From assembly GCF_007904085.1 (NCBI RefSeq), contig NZ_CP042326.1, forward strand, positions 2,728,001 to 2,792,000: DNA of 64,000 bases. The letters run 5' to 3'. Below are positions 1-9,600 of the stretch, one piece after another. The number at the start of each line of letters is the position of its first letter. The first letter of the stretch is position 1. Below the pieces are notes generated by a model. It was not told where the DNA came from, did not search any database, and saw nothing but the letters and a program-made list of their open reading frames with translations. This stretch comes from Euhalothece natronophila Z-M001. Lineage in GTDB: Bacteria > Cyanobacteriota > Cyanobacteriia > Cyanobacteriales > Rubidibacteraceae. A program made the translations under genes and the position numbers.

Positions 1-708
1 CACTAATAATGTCCCTAAAATCACCACTAATAAAGGGGCACTTTTAGAAACAGGGAGAATCATTTGATCACTCCACCCTAAGCGTTTTAGTTGCTTAACT
101 AAGGGATTATTAAAATAAAACAATATCCCCATACTCGCCAACCCCAAAGCGAGATTAATCAAATTGGTTTCAGGTAAATTGCGAACCAGTAAAACGAATA
201 ACTCAAAAAATGACTCGGTAGAAGGAATTTGTAAGCCTAATAAATTTCTAATCTGACTAAAGGCAATAATCACTGCTGCGCCACTAATAAACCCTGAAAT
301 CACAGCGCGACTAATAAAATTAACGAGAAAGCCTAATCGCAATCCCCCAATTAAAATTTCAATTCCCCCCACTAAAAAAGCTAGGGTTATAGCTAGACTC
401 ATATATTCAGGGGTACTTTCTACAGCAAATTGGGAAATCGCTGTTCCCACCATCAGGGAATCTACTGCTACTGGGCCCACTGCTAAAACAGCACTTGTCC
501 CCAATAAGGGGTAGATAATTGCTGGTAAAATACTGGCATAAAGACCCACTTGCGGCGGTAAACCCGCTAAGAGGGCATACGCCATACTTTGAGGAATTAG
601 CAGGCTAGTAACAATAATCCCTGAAGTAACATCTCCCACTAAATACTGGGGTCGATATTGAGGAATCCACTTAACTGCAGGAATATAGCGACGCAACAGG
701 TAATTCAT
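1..708 (-). CDS. SulP-family anion (sulfate) permease, N-terminal part
   Basis: The reverse strand reads from ATG at 706-708 without a stop to the window edge, so only the first 236 codons are present. The start MNYLLRRYIAVPAVKWIPQY and the segments LIPQSMAYALLAGLPPQVG and LAVGPVAVDSLM match the N-terminal transmembrane core of SulP (SLC26-like) transporters, which move sulfate, bicarbonate or similar anions across the inner membrane. It starts 3 bp after the stop of the rhodanese gene, so it is the distal gene of a rhodanese/ETHE1 cluster. That context favours sulfur oxyanion transport (inference). Whether a C-terminal STAS domain follows cannot be seen. Confidence 0.88.
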   Translation of the reverse strand, partial: MNYLLRRYIPAVKWIPQYRPQYLVGDVTSGIIVTSLLIPQSMAYALLAGLPPQVGLYASILPAIIYPLLGTSAVLAVGPVAVDSLMVGTAISQFAVESTPEYMSLAITLAFLVGGIEILIGGLRLGFLVNFISRAVISGFISGAAVIIAFSQIRNLLGLQIPSTESFFELFVLLVRNLPETNLINLALGLASMGILFYFNNPLVKQLKRLGWSDQMILPVSKSAPLLVVILGTLLV

Positions 709-711
709 TCT

Positions 712-1227
712 TTAAACTTTCTGATTCCAGGGCATTTTAGCTAATAGCATCCCCAAAGCACAAGTGTTAGTGACACCAGCAAAAACTAAACCACTGCCCA
801 CAAAACCACTTAAAATCAAAAACCAGGGGGAAACAAATGCTCCTAAAACTGTTCCCGTTACCACTAAAGAACCAGCGACAATTTGTACCTGACGCATGAG
901 ACTAATGGGGGCATTTTTATTAACTTGGGTGGGATAGCCTTGTTCTTTCCACGCCACTAATCCGCCATCTAAATGAACAATATTATTTGCCCCTGTTGTG
1001 GATAGTTTTTGCATGGCTTGTGCCGATCGATTTCCCGTGCGACAGTAAAGAACAGTTAGTTTATCAGGATCATTTGGCACTTGTTTGGGATCAAAATTTG
1101 ATAAAGAAACTAGCGTTGAACCCGCAATTTTTTCTCCAGAATGTTCAGCCGGTTCACGCACATCCACTAAGGTAACATCACCTTGATCTAAATGATTTTT
1201 CAGAGTCGTTGCATCAATCGTTTTCAT
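712..1227 (-). CDS. rhodanese domain protein with membrane-anchoring DUF2892 tail
   Basis: A 171-residue protein. Residues 1-100 are a rhodanese domain with the persulfide-carrying loop CRTGNR and active Cys62. Residues about 113-160 hold two hydrophobic segments like the DUF2892 tail of YgaP-type membrane rhodaneses. It would transfer sulfane sulfur at the inner face of the membrane. It lies 18 bp downstream of the ETHE1-like dioxygenase and 3 bp upstream of the SulP gene on the same strand, so the three genes are probably one transcript for persulfide handling. The start ATG has a purine-rich AAAGGAGAA ribosome site. Confidence 0.85.
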   Translation of the reverse strand: MKTIDATTLKNHLDQGDVTLVDVREPAEHSGEKIAGSTLVSLSNFDPKQVPNDPDKLTVLYCRTGNRSAQAMQKLSTTGANNIVHLDGGLVAWKEQGYPTQVNKNAPISLMRQVQIVAGSLVVTGTVLGAFVSPWFLILSGFVGSGLVFAGVTNTCALGMLLAKMPWNQKV

Positions 1228-1245
1228 AGTTTTATTCTCCTTTCG

Positions 1246-1944
1246 TTATTTATTCAAAACAGCACCACAATTTTCATTCGCCGGTACAGCTTCCATAATT
1301 TTTTTCGGGTTGGGTAAATCGAGATTATTCATAAACTCAATAAATTGTTCCCGATTACGTCCCACAAACCGAGGATTCCATTGTTTTTCTTCCCCAATGG
1401 TAGAAACCGTGTGACCGCGATAATCATGTCCAGGATAAACTAGGGTGTCATCAGGGAGGGTAAATAGATTATTCATGACTGAGTCATATAATGTCCCTGC
1501 ATCCCCGCTTTGAAAGTCAGTTCTACCACAGCCACGTATCAGAAGTGCATCTCCTGTTAAAACGCGATCGCCGTTGACTAAGTAAGCCATATGACTATCA
1601 GTATGTCCTAGAGTAGCAATCCCTTGAATTGGAATCCCACCCACTTTAATCACGTCTCCATGTTTAATAAAGTCGCTAGCACAGTCAACTTGAGCATTTT
1701 CAGGAACCATTCCTGCACATCCTGTCAATTCCCGTAATTTAGCAGTTCCCGTAATATGATCGGCATGAACATGCGTTTCAAGGCAGTATTTTAAGGTTAA
1801 GCCTAATTCTCTAACTAGTTTGATATCGCGCTCCACTGTTTCAATAACAGGATCAACTAGTGCTGCCTCTTGGGTTGTTGTATCGGCGATTAAATAGGTG
1901 TAAGTAGAGGTTTCCGCTTCAAATAACTGGCGAAATAGCATCAT
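1246..1944 (-). CDS. ETHE1-like persulfide dioxygenase (metallo-beta-lactamase fold)
   Basis: A 232-residue MBL-fold protein with the metal motif HVHADH (His58, His60, Asp62, His63), a downstream GHTDSH and the terminal YPGHDY histidine. The segment TGDALLIRGCGRTDFQ is typical of the ETHE1/sulfur dioxygenase branch, not of glyoxalase II. These enzymes oxidise glutathione persulfide to sulfite with a single iron. Together with the rhodanese and SulP genes downstream this looks like a reactive-sulfur detoxification cluster. The two leading Met codons are both usable; an AGGGAG site precedes the first. No ArsR-type repressor gene lies in view. Confidence 0.85.
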   Translation of the reverse strand: MMLFRQLFEAETSTYTYLIADTTTQEAALVDPVIETVERDIKLVRELGLTLKYCLETHVHADHITGTAKLRELTGCAGMVPENAQVDCASDFIKHGDVIKVGGIPIQGIATLGHTDSHMAYLVNGDRVLTGDALLIRGCGRTDFQSGDAGTLYDSVMNNLFTLPDDTLVYPGHDYRGHTVSTIGEEKQWNPRFVGRNREQFIEFMNNLDLPNPKKIMEAVPANENCGAVLNK

Positions 1945-2022
1945 CGTTTGTTCTCCCTAACTTTCTTTATGCTTACTTATATATTAATCTATATTTTCTT
2001 AAGTTGCTATATAACTAATAAG

Positions 2023-3102
2023 TCAAGTATTGTCAAGGATCAACATAGCATCCCCAAAAGAATAGAAACGATACTGATGCGCGATCGCGCTTTCATACAA
2101 GGATAATAATCGCTCTCGACCAACAAATGCACTTACCAGCATCAATAAACTGGAACGCGGCAAATGAAAATTAGTAATTAAGCCATCGACCACCTGTAAA
2201 GAATACCCCGGACAAATAAATAAATCAGTTTTACCACAAAACCCCTTTAAGTCTCCCTGTGCTGCCACTGCCCCTTCTAATGCGCGAACAACCGTTGTTC
2301 CCACAGCAATCACTCTCCCCCCTTGGGCTTTTGTCTCCCGAATTTTTGCCATGGTTTCTTCTGAGACATCAATCCATTCTTCGTGCATTTTATGATCAGT
2401 AATAGTTTCCACCTCGACAGGGCGAAATGTTCCCATCCCCACATGAAGCGTCACTTGCGCTTGATTAATGCCTTTTTCTGCTAGCCTCCCTAATAATTCA
2501 TCGGTAAAATGTAACCCTGCGGTGGGGGCTGCCACTGCGCCTGATTTCTCAGCGAAAACCGTTTGATATTGTTCAGGGTTTGCCTCAGTATCAGTTACAT
2601 AGGGAGGAAACGGAATCTCTCCATATTTATCTAAAATTGACATTAAAGGGGTATCTTCAGGGAGATCAAACTTTAATAACCGTCCGCCTCGGGTTTCATC
2701 TTTTTCGATAATAGTAGCTTGTAGCAACTCATTCTCTGAGAAACGAGAGGAAAATTGAATTTTTGCGCCTACCTGTAATCGTTTTCCAGGCTTGACTAGG
2801 GCTAACCAACAATTTTGTTCTTTTTCTTCTAACAGTAAAACTTCCACCGCCGCGCCTGTAGTTTTATGACCATATAATCTGGCTGGAATAACTTTGGTAT
2901 TATTCAGAATTAATAAATCGCCACTGTTTAACCATTGGGGAAGATCATAGAAATGTTGATGCTGATGAGTCGTAGGAGAGTCAACTACTAATAAGCGAGA
3001 ATGATCCCGAGGGGTGACAGGAGTTTGAGCAATATAACTTTCGGGAAGATGATAGTCATAACTGTTGACATTTTTATCGAGAGAAGAAGAATTAGTATTC
3101 AT
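2023..3102 (-). CDS. queA: S-adenosylmethionine:tRNA ribosyltransferase-isomerase
   Basis: QueA adds the cyclopentene ring precursor of queuosine to wobble position 34 of tRNA, using AdoMet as ribosyl donor. The 359-residue protein contains [14 protein letters not shown] at its start, then [40 protein letters not shown] and [17 protein letters not shown], all family blocks in order. The frame is open 51 bp further upstream, but ATG at 3102 is preceded by AAAGGA at 8 nt and gives the family-length N terminus, so I choose it. The gene is convergent with nothing and stands alone. Confidence 0.95.
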   Translation of the reverse strand: MNTNSSSLDKNVNSYDYHLPESYIAQTPVTPRDHSRLLVVDSPTTHQHQHFYDLPQWLNSGDLLILNNTKVIPARLYGHKTTGAAVEVLLLEEKEQNCWLALVKPGKRLQVGAKIQFSSRFSENELLQATIIEKDETRGGRLLKFDLPEDTPLMSILDKYGEIPFPPYVTDTEANPEQYQTVFAEKSGAVAAPTAGLHFTDELLGRLAEKGINQAQVTLHVGMGTFRPVEVETITDHKMHEEWIDVSEETMAKIRETKAQGGRVIAVGTTVVRALEGAVAAQGDLKGFCGKTDLFICPGYSLQVVDGLITNFHLPRSSLLMLVSAFVGRERLLSLYESAIAHQYRFYSFGDAMLILDNT

Positions 3103-3136
3103 AAAATTTATCCTTTGTCCTTTGTTGTTTGTAAAC

Positions 3137-3170
3137 CAATGACTAATGACCAATGACTAATGACTAATGC
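3137..3170. repeat. tandem heptamer repeat (YAATGAC)
   Basis: Four perfect copies of YAATGAC alternate C/T at their first base, followed by a partial fifth, in the space upstream of queA. Short tandem heptanucleotide repeats of this kind are common in cyanobacterial intergenic DNA. No function can be read from it. Confidence 0.8.
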
Positions 3171-3203
3171 AAAAGATGGGGGATCTTCCCCTAGTAATTA
3201 GCC

Positions 3204-3659
3204 ATGCTTCTCTGGGACACTAAAGATAGCGCAAACAAATGGGATCGCGCTATGGAGGTTTTCCAAACTATGCAATATATTTATTTTTTCGCCAATGCCA
3301 GCTTAACCTTGAGACTGATTGATCATCTGCGTCGGGATTATAATTTGCCCACATCAGTTGTTACCGTCATTCACCGTATTGATGGGTGGCTTCTCAAAAT
3401 CAAGTTTACTGAAGAATTAACCACAGAAGAACATCGCAATTTTCTTGCCTATCTTGATGAAATTGGCATCCCTTACGAGCCTGAAGTTCCTCTACAAATG
3501 GCATTATGGAGCTTAGAGGTGGGGCAACCCATTGTTGAGGTAATGCGTCGTTATAAGCTCGCGATCGTCTCTCATGGGAAACCCAATTACCAAGAAATTG
3601 AAGCCTTCCGAGAACAGTTTACTGAAGGATTAGGATATTGTCCAGAAACCTTAGCCTAA
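3204..3659 (+). CDS. conserved-looking hypothetical protein, 151 aa
   Basis: I do not recognise a named domain. The protein is soluble, mixed alpha/beta, rich in charged residues and has no signal peptide or membrane segment. An alternative start at 3252 (MEVFQTMQYIYFF) would remove 16 residues that include a HIP1-like GATCGCGC and look non-conserved; neither start has a clear ribosome site. Its last 4 bp overlap the stop of the convergent REC-DUF3685 gene. Codon use and length suggest a real gene, probably a cyanobacterial family of unknown function. Confidence 0.6.
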   Translation: MLLWDTKDSANKWDRAMEVFQTMQYIYFFANASLTLRLIDHLRRDYNLPTSVVTVIHRIDGWLLKIKFTEELTTEEHRNFLAYLDEIGIPYEPEVPLQMALWSLEVGQPIVEVMRRYKLAIVSHGKPNYQEIEAFREQFTEGLGYCPETLA

Positions 3660-5380
3660 CGCTGATTGCGCTGATCTTCGACACTTTTACCAATTCCTTG
3701 TAGGATACCGCGTCCAATTAAGCCAATACCACGGCCAATCACTTGGGTGAGAACATAAACCGCTGCTTGTCCTACAATACTGAAGACCGACCGAATACGT
3801 GGCGCGATCGCGTCTCTCAATTCTAAACTAATGGTAACACTCCAACGAAGCCCTTGTAACTCCTCTAATTCTGCTTGACGTGGGGCGTAAACGGAGATGC
3901 TTTGAATACGATTACCACGTAAAACTAGTAAGTCATGACGGCTTTCAAAAATGGCTTTGGGTTCTTCCACATAATAGAAGCGACGATATTGCCAAGATAA
4001 CTCATTACGAAAGCGGGCAATGGCACGAGAAGAACGGTATTTTTCTTGATAGAGAGTGGTTTTTATAGTTTCTTGTTCTCCAAACTGATTTAGAATTACT
4101 TGCATCACCCCATTGGCAATTTGTAAAACTAAATGATGAAACAGAACTTCAGCGCGACTTTGGGCTTCTGGAGATTCTGGGCGATAGGAGACTTGATCGA
4201 TTTCTAAAGGCTGTTGATATAACAAATAAGCGAATAACGCAGGAACTTGCGGAATTTTATTGAGGTTAGTTTCTTCGACAAATGGAACTTCTTGGAGAAT
4301 AAAATCGCTAATGGAAGGGGCAACTTCAAAAATCGCTGTTTCTGGAACATAGTTACTGATCCATTTACTTAAACAGTTTTGCCATACTTCTCTTAGTAAG
4401 CGCGATCGTCTTTCTGATAAATTTTCAAGGGGTAACTGAATAAATTTTAATTGTTGTAGCAGTTCTTGGAATTGTTGAACGACTAAATATAAAAGTTCCC
4501 GTTTTTTTTCTGCATTGAGAAGATCAATTTCTAAGGTGTAGTCAGTTTGATTCACTAACCCAAGCTGAATTTTGCCTAATGTTGTCTGAAAGAGAGTTTC
4601 ACTAACAGATGTGGGGAAAGCTGTCAGTTGAGGGGGAGTAATTTCAGACTGAGGAGGCTTATCTTCTTCTTGTTCAGTTTTCTCCTCATTAACAACCACA
4701 ACTTCTACAGGAAGTAATTGTTTCACAATCCACTGTGCCACTCGCAATTCTCGGCGTAATCCTTGCCAAAACAGCCAATCAAAGCTCGAAAGGTCTTCTT
4801 TATTTAAGTTTGCTTCAACTTGTGCCAAATTCTTTTCAATTTCACTTAATCCTGTTTCTCGTTGTCGAGTTAACCAACGAGGAGGGGTAACAGGTTGCGG
4901 TGAATCAGGAGGAGAAAGTTGTAGCGAATAAGATTCACTGATGATTCCTTGTTGCCAATAGAGTTCCCCCCTAGCAACTTGGCGCAAGGCATTAGTTAAT
5001 TCCTCCACAGCAGTCCGTTTACGGGCATATCCTTCAATTCCTAAGCGACGAAAACTGCCTAGAATTTTCCCATCTGTCACAGTCGTCAAAAGAAATAACG
5101 GCAAATTAGGATAGGCTTGCTTGATTTCTTGGCAAAATTCCATGCTAGGGGTGATGGTTTCTTCATCTGTCAGGTGAATATCTAAAATTAAAATATTGGG
5201 GAGAGCCTCTAAACTAGATAGCTGCTCTCGAGCTTTTTGCAAGTTTTCGGCTTGGGCAATAATTGTCATGTCATTTTGAGACTTGAGAACTTGTCTCAGC
5301 CCCTCTAAAAAGACAATATCCCCATCAATGAGGAAAATTTTAATCGCGCGATCGCTGCTCACAACTCGAAAATCCAGCAC
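3656..5380 (-). CDS. response regulator with Ycf55-like DUF3685 domain
   Basis: A 574-residue protein. Residues about 13-130 form a receiver domain: acidic pair Asp19/Asp21, phosphoacceptor Asp67 in LILDIHL, the switch Thr in FLLTTV and a Lys in ARKRTA. The remainder is not a DNA-binding output domain but a long helical region of the DUF3685 type, called Ycf55-like in cyanobacteria and red algal plastids, with a hydrophobic C terminus near residues 535-565. The output function is unknown. Start is GTG at 5380, which directly abuts the TAG of a short upstream open fragment. It overlaps the convergent hypothetical gene by 4 bp. Confidence 0.8.
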   Translation of the reverse strand: MLDFRVVSSDRAIKIFLIDGDIVFLEGLRQVLKSQNDMTIIAQAENLQKAREQLSSLEALPNILILDIHLTDEETITPSMEFCQEIKQAYPNLPLFLLTTVTDGKILGSFRRLGIEGYARKRTAVEELTNALRQVARGELYWQQGIISESYSLQLSPPDSPQPVTPPRWLTRQRETGLSEIEKNLAQVEANLNKEDLSSFDWLFWQGLRRELRVAQWIVKQLLPVEVVVVNEEKTEQEEDKPPQSEITPPQLTAFPTSVSETLFQTTLGKIQLGLVNQTDYTLEIDLLNAEKKRELLYLVVQQFQELLQQLKFIQLPLENLSERRSRLLREVWQNCLSKWISNYVPETAIFEVAPSISDFILQEVPFVEETNLNKIPQVPALFAYLLYQQPLEIDQVSYRPESPEAQSRAEVLFHHLVLQIANGVMQVILNQFGEQETIKTTLYQEKYRSSRAIARFRNELSWQYRRFYYVEEPKAIFESRHDLLVLRGNRIQSISVYAPRQAELEELQGLRWSVTISLELRDAIAPRIRSVFSIVGQAAVYVLTQVIGRGIGLIGRGILQGIGKSVEDQRNQR

Positions 5381-5488
5381 CTAAGTTTGAGTAATTCTAG
5401 CATAAGCTAGAGTCTTAGAAGCGGTCACATCATCTTGGAGATCGCGTCCTTTCCAGCGCCCAAAGGTAAAATTAGAACCTGTGGGAAA
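5381..5488 (-). pseudogene. possible 3' fragment of an unidentified gene
   Basis: The reverse strand holds 35 open codons of good cyanobacterial usage ending in TAG that touches the GTG of the REC-DUF3685 gene. The peptide includes FGRWKGRDLQDDV and ends KTLAYARITQT. An in-frame TGA lies just upstream at about 5489. Stop-to-start contiguity is what an operon partner would show, so this may be the tail of a lost gene. I do not recognise the family and chance cannot be excluded. Confidence 0.25.
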
Positions 5489-5634
5489 TCAAAAAATTGT
5501 CAGTGGCTTAACTAGCAAACCTAAATTTGGTCTAAAGTTAGAAGGCTGTGGCAAAATTTCTCCTTATGATTATAGATAGGAAATTCCCTACCAGTCCTCC
5601 ATAACTGCGTCGAACGGTAATTAAGGAGAAAACC

Positions 5635-6642
5635 ATGGTTAATACAGCGCAATCTCCCAGTTTAGACCGAGATTGCACCACGCTATCCCGTTATGTCTTA
5701 CAAGAACTGCATAGCTTTTCTGCAGAAGCACAAGATTTAAGTGCGTTAATGAATCGTATTGCCCTAGCTGGTAAGCTCATTTCTCGTCGCCTCAGTCGTG
5801 CTGGTATTGTGGAAGACGTTTTAGGGTTTACTGGAGAAACAAATGTTCAAGGCGAATCTGTTAAAAAAATGGATGTTTACGCCAATGACGTTTTTATCTC
5901 CGTCTTTAAGCAAAGTGGGTTAGTTTGTCGCCTGGCTTCAGAAGAAATGGACAAACCCTACTATATCCCCGAAAATTGCCCCATTGGTCGTTATACCCTC
6001 TTGTTAGATCCCATTGATGGGTCTTCTAATATTGATACAAATCTTAGTGTGGGGTCGATTTTTTCCATTCGCCAGCAAGAAGGGGACGATGTCGATCAAA
6101 CAGCTACCGATTTGTTACAAAACGGACATAAACAAATTGCCGCCGGTTATATCCTATATGGGGCGAGTACCATGTTAGTTTTTACCCTTGGCAATGGTGT
6201 TCACTCCTTCACCCTTGACCCGAGTTTAGGAGAATTTATCCTCGCTGAGGAAAATATGCAAATCCCTGAGTCAGGTTCAGTGTATAGCCTTAACGAAGGA
6301 AACTTCTGGCAATGGGAAGAACCGATCCGTGAGTATGTCCGTTATGTTCATCGTCAAGAAGGCTATAGCGCACGTTATGGAGGAGCTTTAGTAGCAGATT
6401 TTCATCGCATTATTCAACAGGGAGGTGTTTTTCTCTATCCTGGAACCGTCAATAAACCAGAAGGAAAGTTACGCTTGTTATATGAGACTGTCCCCTTAGC
6501 ATTCTTAATTGAACAAGCCGGTGGTAAAGCTAGTACTGGTAGAGAAAGGCTAATGGATGTAGTCCCTGAAAAACTCCATGCTCGTTCTCCCCTAGTTATC
6601 GGTAGTCCTAAAAATGTGGAGTTAGTAGAGTCTTTCTATTAA
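5635..6642 (+). CDS. fbp: fructose-1,6-bisphosphatase class I
   Basis: Hydrolyses fructose 1,6-bisphosphate to fructose 6-phosphate in gluconeogenesis and the Calvin cycle. The 335-residue protein carries the metal and phosphate motif DPIDGSSN at residues 125-132, preceded by the SEEMDKP loop and followed by [13 protein letters not shown] and the GGKAS block. The ribosome site AAGGAG lies 8 nt before ATG. It is the first gene of the fbp-tal-zwf-opcA order found in several cyanobacteria, where this set directs carbon into the oxidative pentose phosphate pathway. tal follows after 48 bp. Confidence 0.95.
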   Translation: MVNTAQSPSLDRDCTTLSRYVLQELHSFSAEAQDLSALMNRIALAGKLISRRLSRAGIVEDVLGFTGETNVQGESVKKMDVYANDVFISVFKQSGLVCRLASEEMDKPYYIPENCPIGRYTLLLDPIDGSSNIDTNLSVGSIFSIRQQEGDDVDQTATDLLQNGHKQIAAGYILYGASTMLVFTLGNGVHSFTLDPSLGEFILAEENMQIPESGSVYSLNEGNFWQWEEPIREYVRYVHRQEGYSARYGGALVADFHRIIQQGGVFLYPGTVNKPEGKLRLLYETVPLAFLIEQAGGKASTGRERLMDVVPEKLHARSPLVIGSPKNVELVESFY

Positions 6643-6690
6643 TAGAAAAAGTATCGTTACATTGAAGCATTCATCAAGGAGATATTAACA

Positions 6691-7845
6691 ATGACTGTAG
6701 CTGATCAAAATCCAATCTTACAAATTGAAAAAGAGTATGGGCAAAGCGTCTGGATGGATAATCTCAGCCGTGATATTATTCGCTCTGGGGAACTGAAAGA
6801 GTTAACTGAAAGTCGCGGCGTTCATGGGATTACTTCTAACCCCACCATTTTTGAAAAGGCGATCGCGGGTAATCAAATTTACGACGCAGATATTGAAGCT
6901 GGGATCAAAGAAGGGAAATCTGTCCAAGCTATTTATGAATTCCTCGTTTTTGAGGACATTCGAGAAGCCTGTGATACCCTACGTCCGATTTATGATGAAA
7001 CCAATGGACTTGATGGCTATGTCAGCATCGAAGTTCCTCCCACGATCGCGCAGGATACGGAAAGCACTCTCAGTGAAGCCCGTCGTTACTTTAAAGAAAT
7101 TGGTCGGGACAATGTCATGATTAAAATTCCTGGCACTCCCGAAGGCTTACCTGCAGTAGAAGCGGCGATTCGCGATGGTATTAATGTTAATATTACCCTG
7201 CTGTTCTCGGTACAAAGCTATGTGGACACTGCTTGGGCATATATTCGCGGCTTAGAAAAACGAGTGGAAGATGGCAACGATATTAGTCAAATTGCCTCTG
7301 TCGCTAGTTTCTTCCTCAGTCGGATTGATGTCAAAATTGACAAAATGATTGATGAAAAACTCAAGCAAGAAACAGATGCCGCGAAACAAGAAAAACTAAA
7401 AGCCATTAAAGGGCAAGTTGCCATTGCTAACGCGAAAATTGCTTATCAAGAGTTCAAGAAAATCTTTAGCAGCGATCGCTGGAAAAAATTAGAACAAAAA
7501 GGCGCGCACCTGCAACGGCTACTTTGGGCAAGCACTGGCAGTAAAAACCCCGACTATAGCGACGTTATGTATGTAGATGAATTAGTCGGGCGTAACACTG
7601 TAAATACCATGCCACCCGATACCATCGAGGCTTGTGCCGATCACTGTAGCCCTGCTGATCGCATTGAAATGGACATTGAGGAGTCCTACAAACTCATGGA
7701 AACCTTAAAAGACCCTGATGTCAACATTGACTTAGATCAAGTGATGGCAGAGTTACTAGATGAAGGAATTGACAAATTTATTAAACCCTATGAATCCCTC
7801 ATTTCTTCTCTAGAAAACAAAGTTAAGCAACTGGCATCCGTATAA
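6691..7845 (+). CDS. tal: transaldolase
   Basis: Transfers dihydroxyacetone units between sugar phosphates in the non-oxidative pentose phosphate pathway. The 384-residue protein has SRGVHGITSNPTIFEKAI at residues 42-59 and the Schiff-base Lys145 in NVMIKIPGTPEG. The length and the C-terminal helical extension fit the long bacterial/cyanobacterial class. An AAGGAG site precedes ATG. It sits between fbp and zwf; a GC-rich hairpin separates it from zwf. Confidence 0.95.
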   Translation: MTVADQNPILQIEKEYGQSVWMDNLSRDIIRSGELKELTESRGVHGITSNPTIFEKAIAGNQIYDADIEAGIKEGKSVQAIYEFLVFEDIREACDTLRPIYDETNGLDGYVSIEVPPTIAQDTESTLSEARRYFKEIGRDNVMIKIPGTPEGLPAVEAAIRDGINVNITLLFSVQSYVDTAWAYIRGLEKRVEDGNDISQIASVASFFLSRIDVKIDKMIDEKLKQETDAAKQEKLKAIKGQVAIANAKIAYQEFKKIFSSDRWKKLEQKGAHLQRLLWASTGSKNPDYSDVMYVDELVGRNTVNTMPPDTIEACADHCSPADRIEMDIEESYKLMETLKDPDVNIDLDQVMAELLDEGIDKFIKPYESLISSLENKVKQLASV

Positions 7846-7857
7846 ACTTGATCCCTC

Positions 7858-7883
7858 GCCCCCTGATTGAAAATTTTGGGGGC
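7858..7883 (+). terminator. GC hairpin between tal and zwf
   Basis: GCCCCC at 7858-7863 pairs with GGGGGC at 7878-7883 around a 14-nt loop, followed by AAAAATTATCTT and no true U-run. It could act as a partial terminator, a processing site or an mRNA stability element between tal and zwf. Confidence 0.4.
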
Positions 7884-7924
7884 AAAAATTATCTTATTTT
7901 AAACTCCTAATTAATCACCGAGGT

Positions 7925-9454
7925 ATGGTAGCAACTAAAGAAAATCCGCTTCGTATTGGCTTACAACAAGAACGAACCCCTGAACCCTCTATTATTATTA
8001 TTTTTGGGGCATCGGGAGACTTAACCCAACGGAAATTAGTTCCTGCCCTTTATCAACTGAAACGGGAACATCGACTACCAGGGGAGTTAACCATTGTTGG
8101 TGTCGCCAGACGAGACTGGAGTCATGACTATTTCCGCGAACAAATGCGAGAGGGGGTTGAGAATTATTCCACTGGCATTGGTAATGAGGAACTTTGGAAA
8201 GACTTTGCTGAGGGACTCTACTACTGTTCTGGTAACATGGATGAGGCGGAAAGTTATGAGAAATTAAAAGCCTTCCTCTCCGAATTAGATGGTAAACGCG
8301 GCACAAGAGGGAATCGGGTTTTTTATTTAGCGGTTTCTCCTAAATTCTTTCCTGAGGCAATTCAGCAGTTGGGGAAAGCGGGAATGTTACAAGACCCCAA
8401 CAAACAACGCTTAGTGATTGAGAAGCCTTTTGGCAAAGACCTTGCTTCTGCTCGTTCCCTGAATCGCACCGTGCAAAATGTTTGCTATGAAAACCAAGTT
8501 TATCGCATTGACCACTATTTAGGGAAAGAAACGGTACAAAACTTATTAGTGTTTCGGTTTGCCAATGCCATTTTTGAACCCTTGTGGAATCGGCAATTTG
8601 TTGATCATGTCCAAATTACGGTTGCCGAAACAGTCGGGGTGGAAGATCGCGCAGGGTATTATGAAACCTCTGGGGCATTGCGCGATATGGTGCAAAACCA
8701 CTTAATGCAGTTGGTTTCTTTAACGGCGATGGAACCCCCGAACTCCTTGGATGCCGATAGTATTCGCACGGAAAAAACTAAGGCGTTACAGTCTTTTTAT
8801 CTGGCTGATCCCAATAATCTGGATAATTGTGCCATTCGCGGACAGTATAGTAAGGGCTGGATGAAAGGAAAACCAGTGCCAGGGTATCGGGAAGAAAATG
8901 GCGTTGATCCGAATTCCACGACTCCCACTTTTGCTGCGTTAAAACTGTATTGTGATAACTGGCGTTGGAAAGGAGTCCCCTTCTATCTTCGCACAGGAAA
9001 ACGCTTACCGAAGAAAGTCACTGAAGTTGCGATTCAGTTTCGAGAAGTTCCCCTCCTTATTTTCCAATCCGCAGCGCAACAAACTAACCCCAATGTTTTA
9101 ACCATGCGGATTCAGCCCAATGAGGGGATCTCACTACGGTTTGAGGCAAAAATGCCTGGACCAGAATTAAGAACGCGATCGGTAGATATGGACTTTAGTT
9201 ATGGATCATCCTTTGGCATGGCAACGGCGGATGCTTATAACCGGCTTCTCCTTGACTGTATGTTAGGGGATCAAACCTTATTTACTCGTTCTGATGAGGT
9301 AGAAGAGGCTTGGCGCGTTTTAAGCCCTGTTTTATCAGTTTGGGATGAAGCCAGCGATCCCACTTTAGTTCCTCAGTATGAGGCTGGAACTTGGCAACCT
9401 TTAGAAGCAGAAGCCCTGATTAATCGGGATGGTCGGAATTGGCGACGATTATAA
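7925..9454 (+). CDS. zwf: glucose-6-phosphate 1-dehydrogenase
   Basis: Catalyses the NADP-dependent first step of the oxidative pentose phosphate pathway. The 509-residue protein has the dinucleotide-binding GASGDL at residues 28-33, the substrate-binding/catalytic RIDHYLGKE from residue 194 and the EKPFGKDL block. Length is normal for the family. Cyanobacterial G6PDH is redox regulated through cysteines and the OpcA protein; the opcA gene follows downstream, separated by a GC-rich repeat. Confidence 0.96.
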   Translation: MVATKENPLRIGLQQERTPEPSIIIIFGASGDLTQRKLVPALYQLKREHRLPGELTIVGVARRDWSHDYFREQMREGVENYSTGIGNEELWKDFAEGLYYCSGNMDEAESYEKLKAFLSELDGKRGTRGNRVFYLAVSPKFFPEAIQQLGKAGMLQDPNKQRLVIEKPFGKDLASARSLNRTVQNVCYENQVYRIDHYLGKETVQNLLVFRFANAIFEPLWNRQFVDHVQITVAETVGVEDRAGYYETSGALRDMVQNHLMQLVSLTAMEPPNSLDADSIRTEKTKALQSFYLADPNNLDNCAIRGQYSKGWMKGKPVPGYREENGVDPNSTTPTFAALKLYCDNWRWKGVPFYLRTGKRLPKKVTEVAIQFREVPLLIFQSAAQQTNPNVLTMRIQPNEGISLRFEAKMPGPELRTRSVDMDFSYGSSFGMATADAYNRLLLDCMLGDQTLFTRSDEVEEAWRVLSPVLSVWDEASDPTLVPQYEAGTWQPLEAEALINRDGRNWRRL

Positions 9455-9499
9455 GGACTAATGTTTGTAATACCAATTTTGATAATGATGGTTACAGTA

Positions 9500-9545
9500 G
9501 ATCCCCCCAACCCCCCTTTACTAAGGGGGGCGAAGGGGGGATCGT
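9500..9545. repeat. C/G-rich palindromic dispersed repeat
   Basis: A CCCCCC-AA-CCCCCC block is followed by inverted GGGGGG-CGAA-GGGGGG, making a strong imperfect palindrome between zwf and opcA. A second copy in the opposite orientation lies at 28951-28979. It resembles the REP-like CCCCCCAACCCCCC repeats common in cyanobacterial intergenic regions. It may fold in mRNA and lower opcA expression relative to zwf (inference). Confidence 0.75.
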
Positions 9546-9600
9546 AATATTAGCACTAGTTTATAGAAATGGGATAAAATAGTTATAGTGAGGTAAAAAT

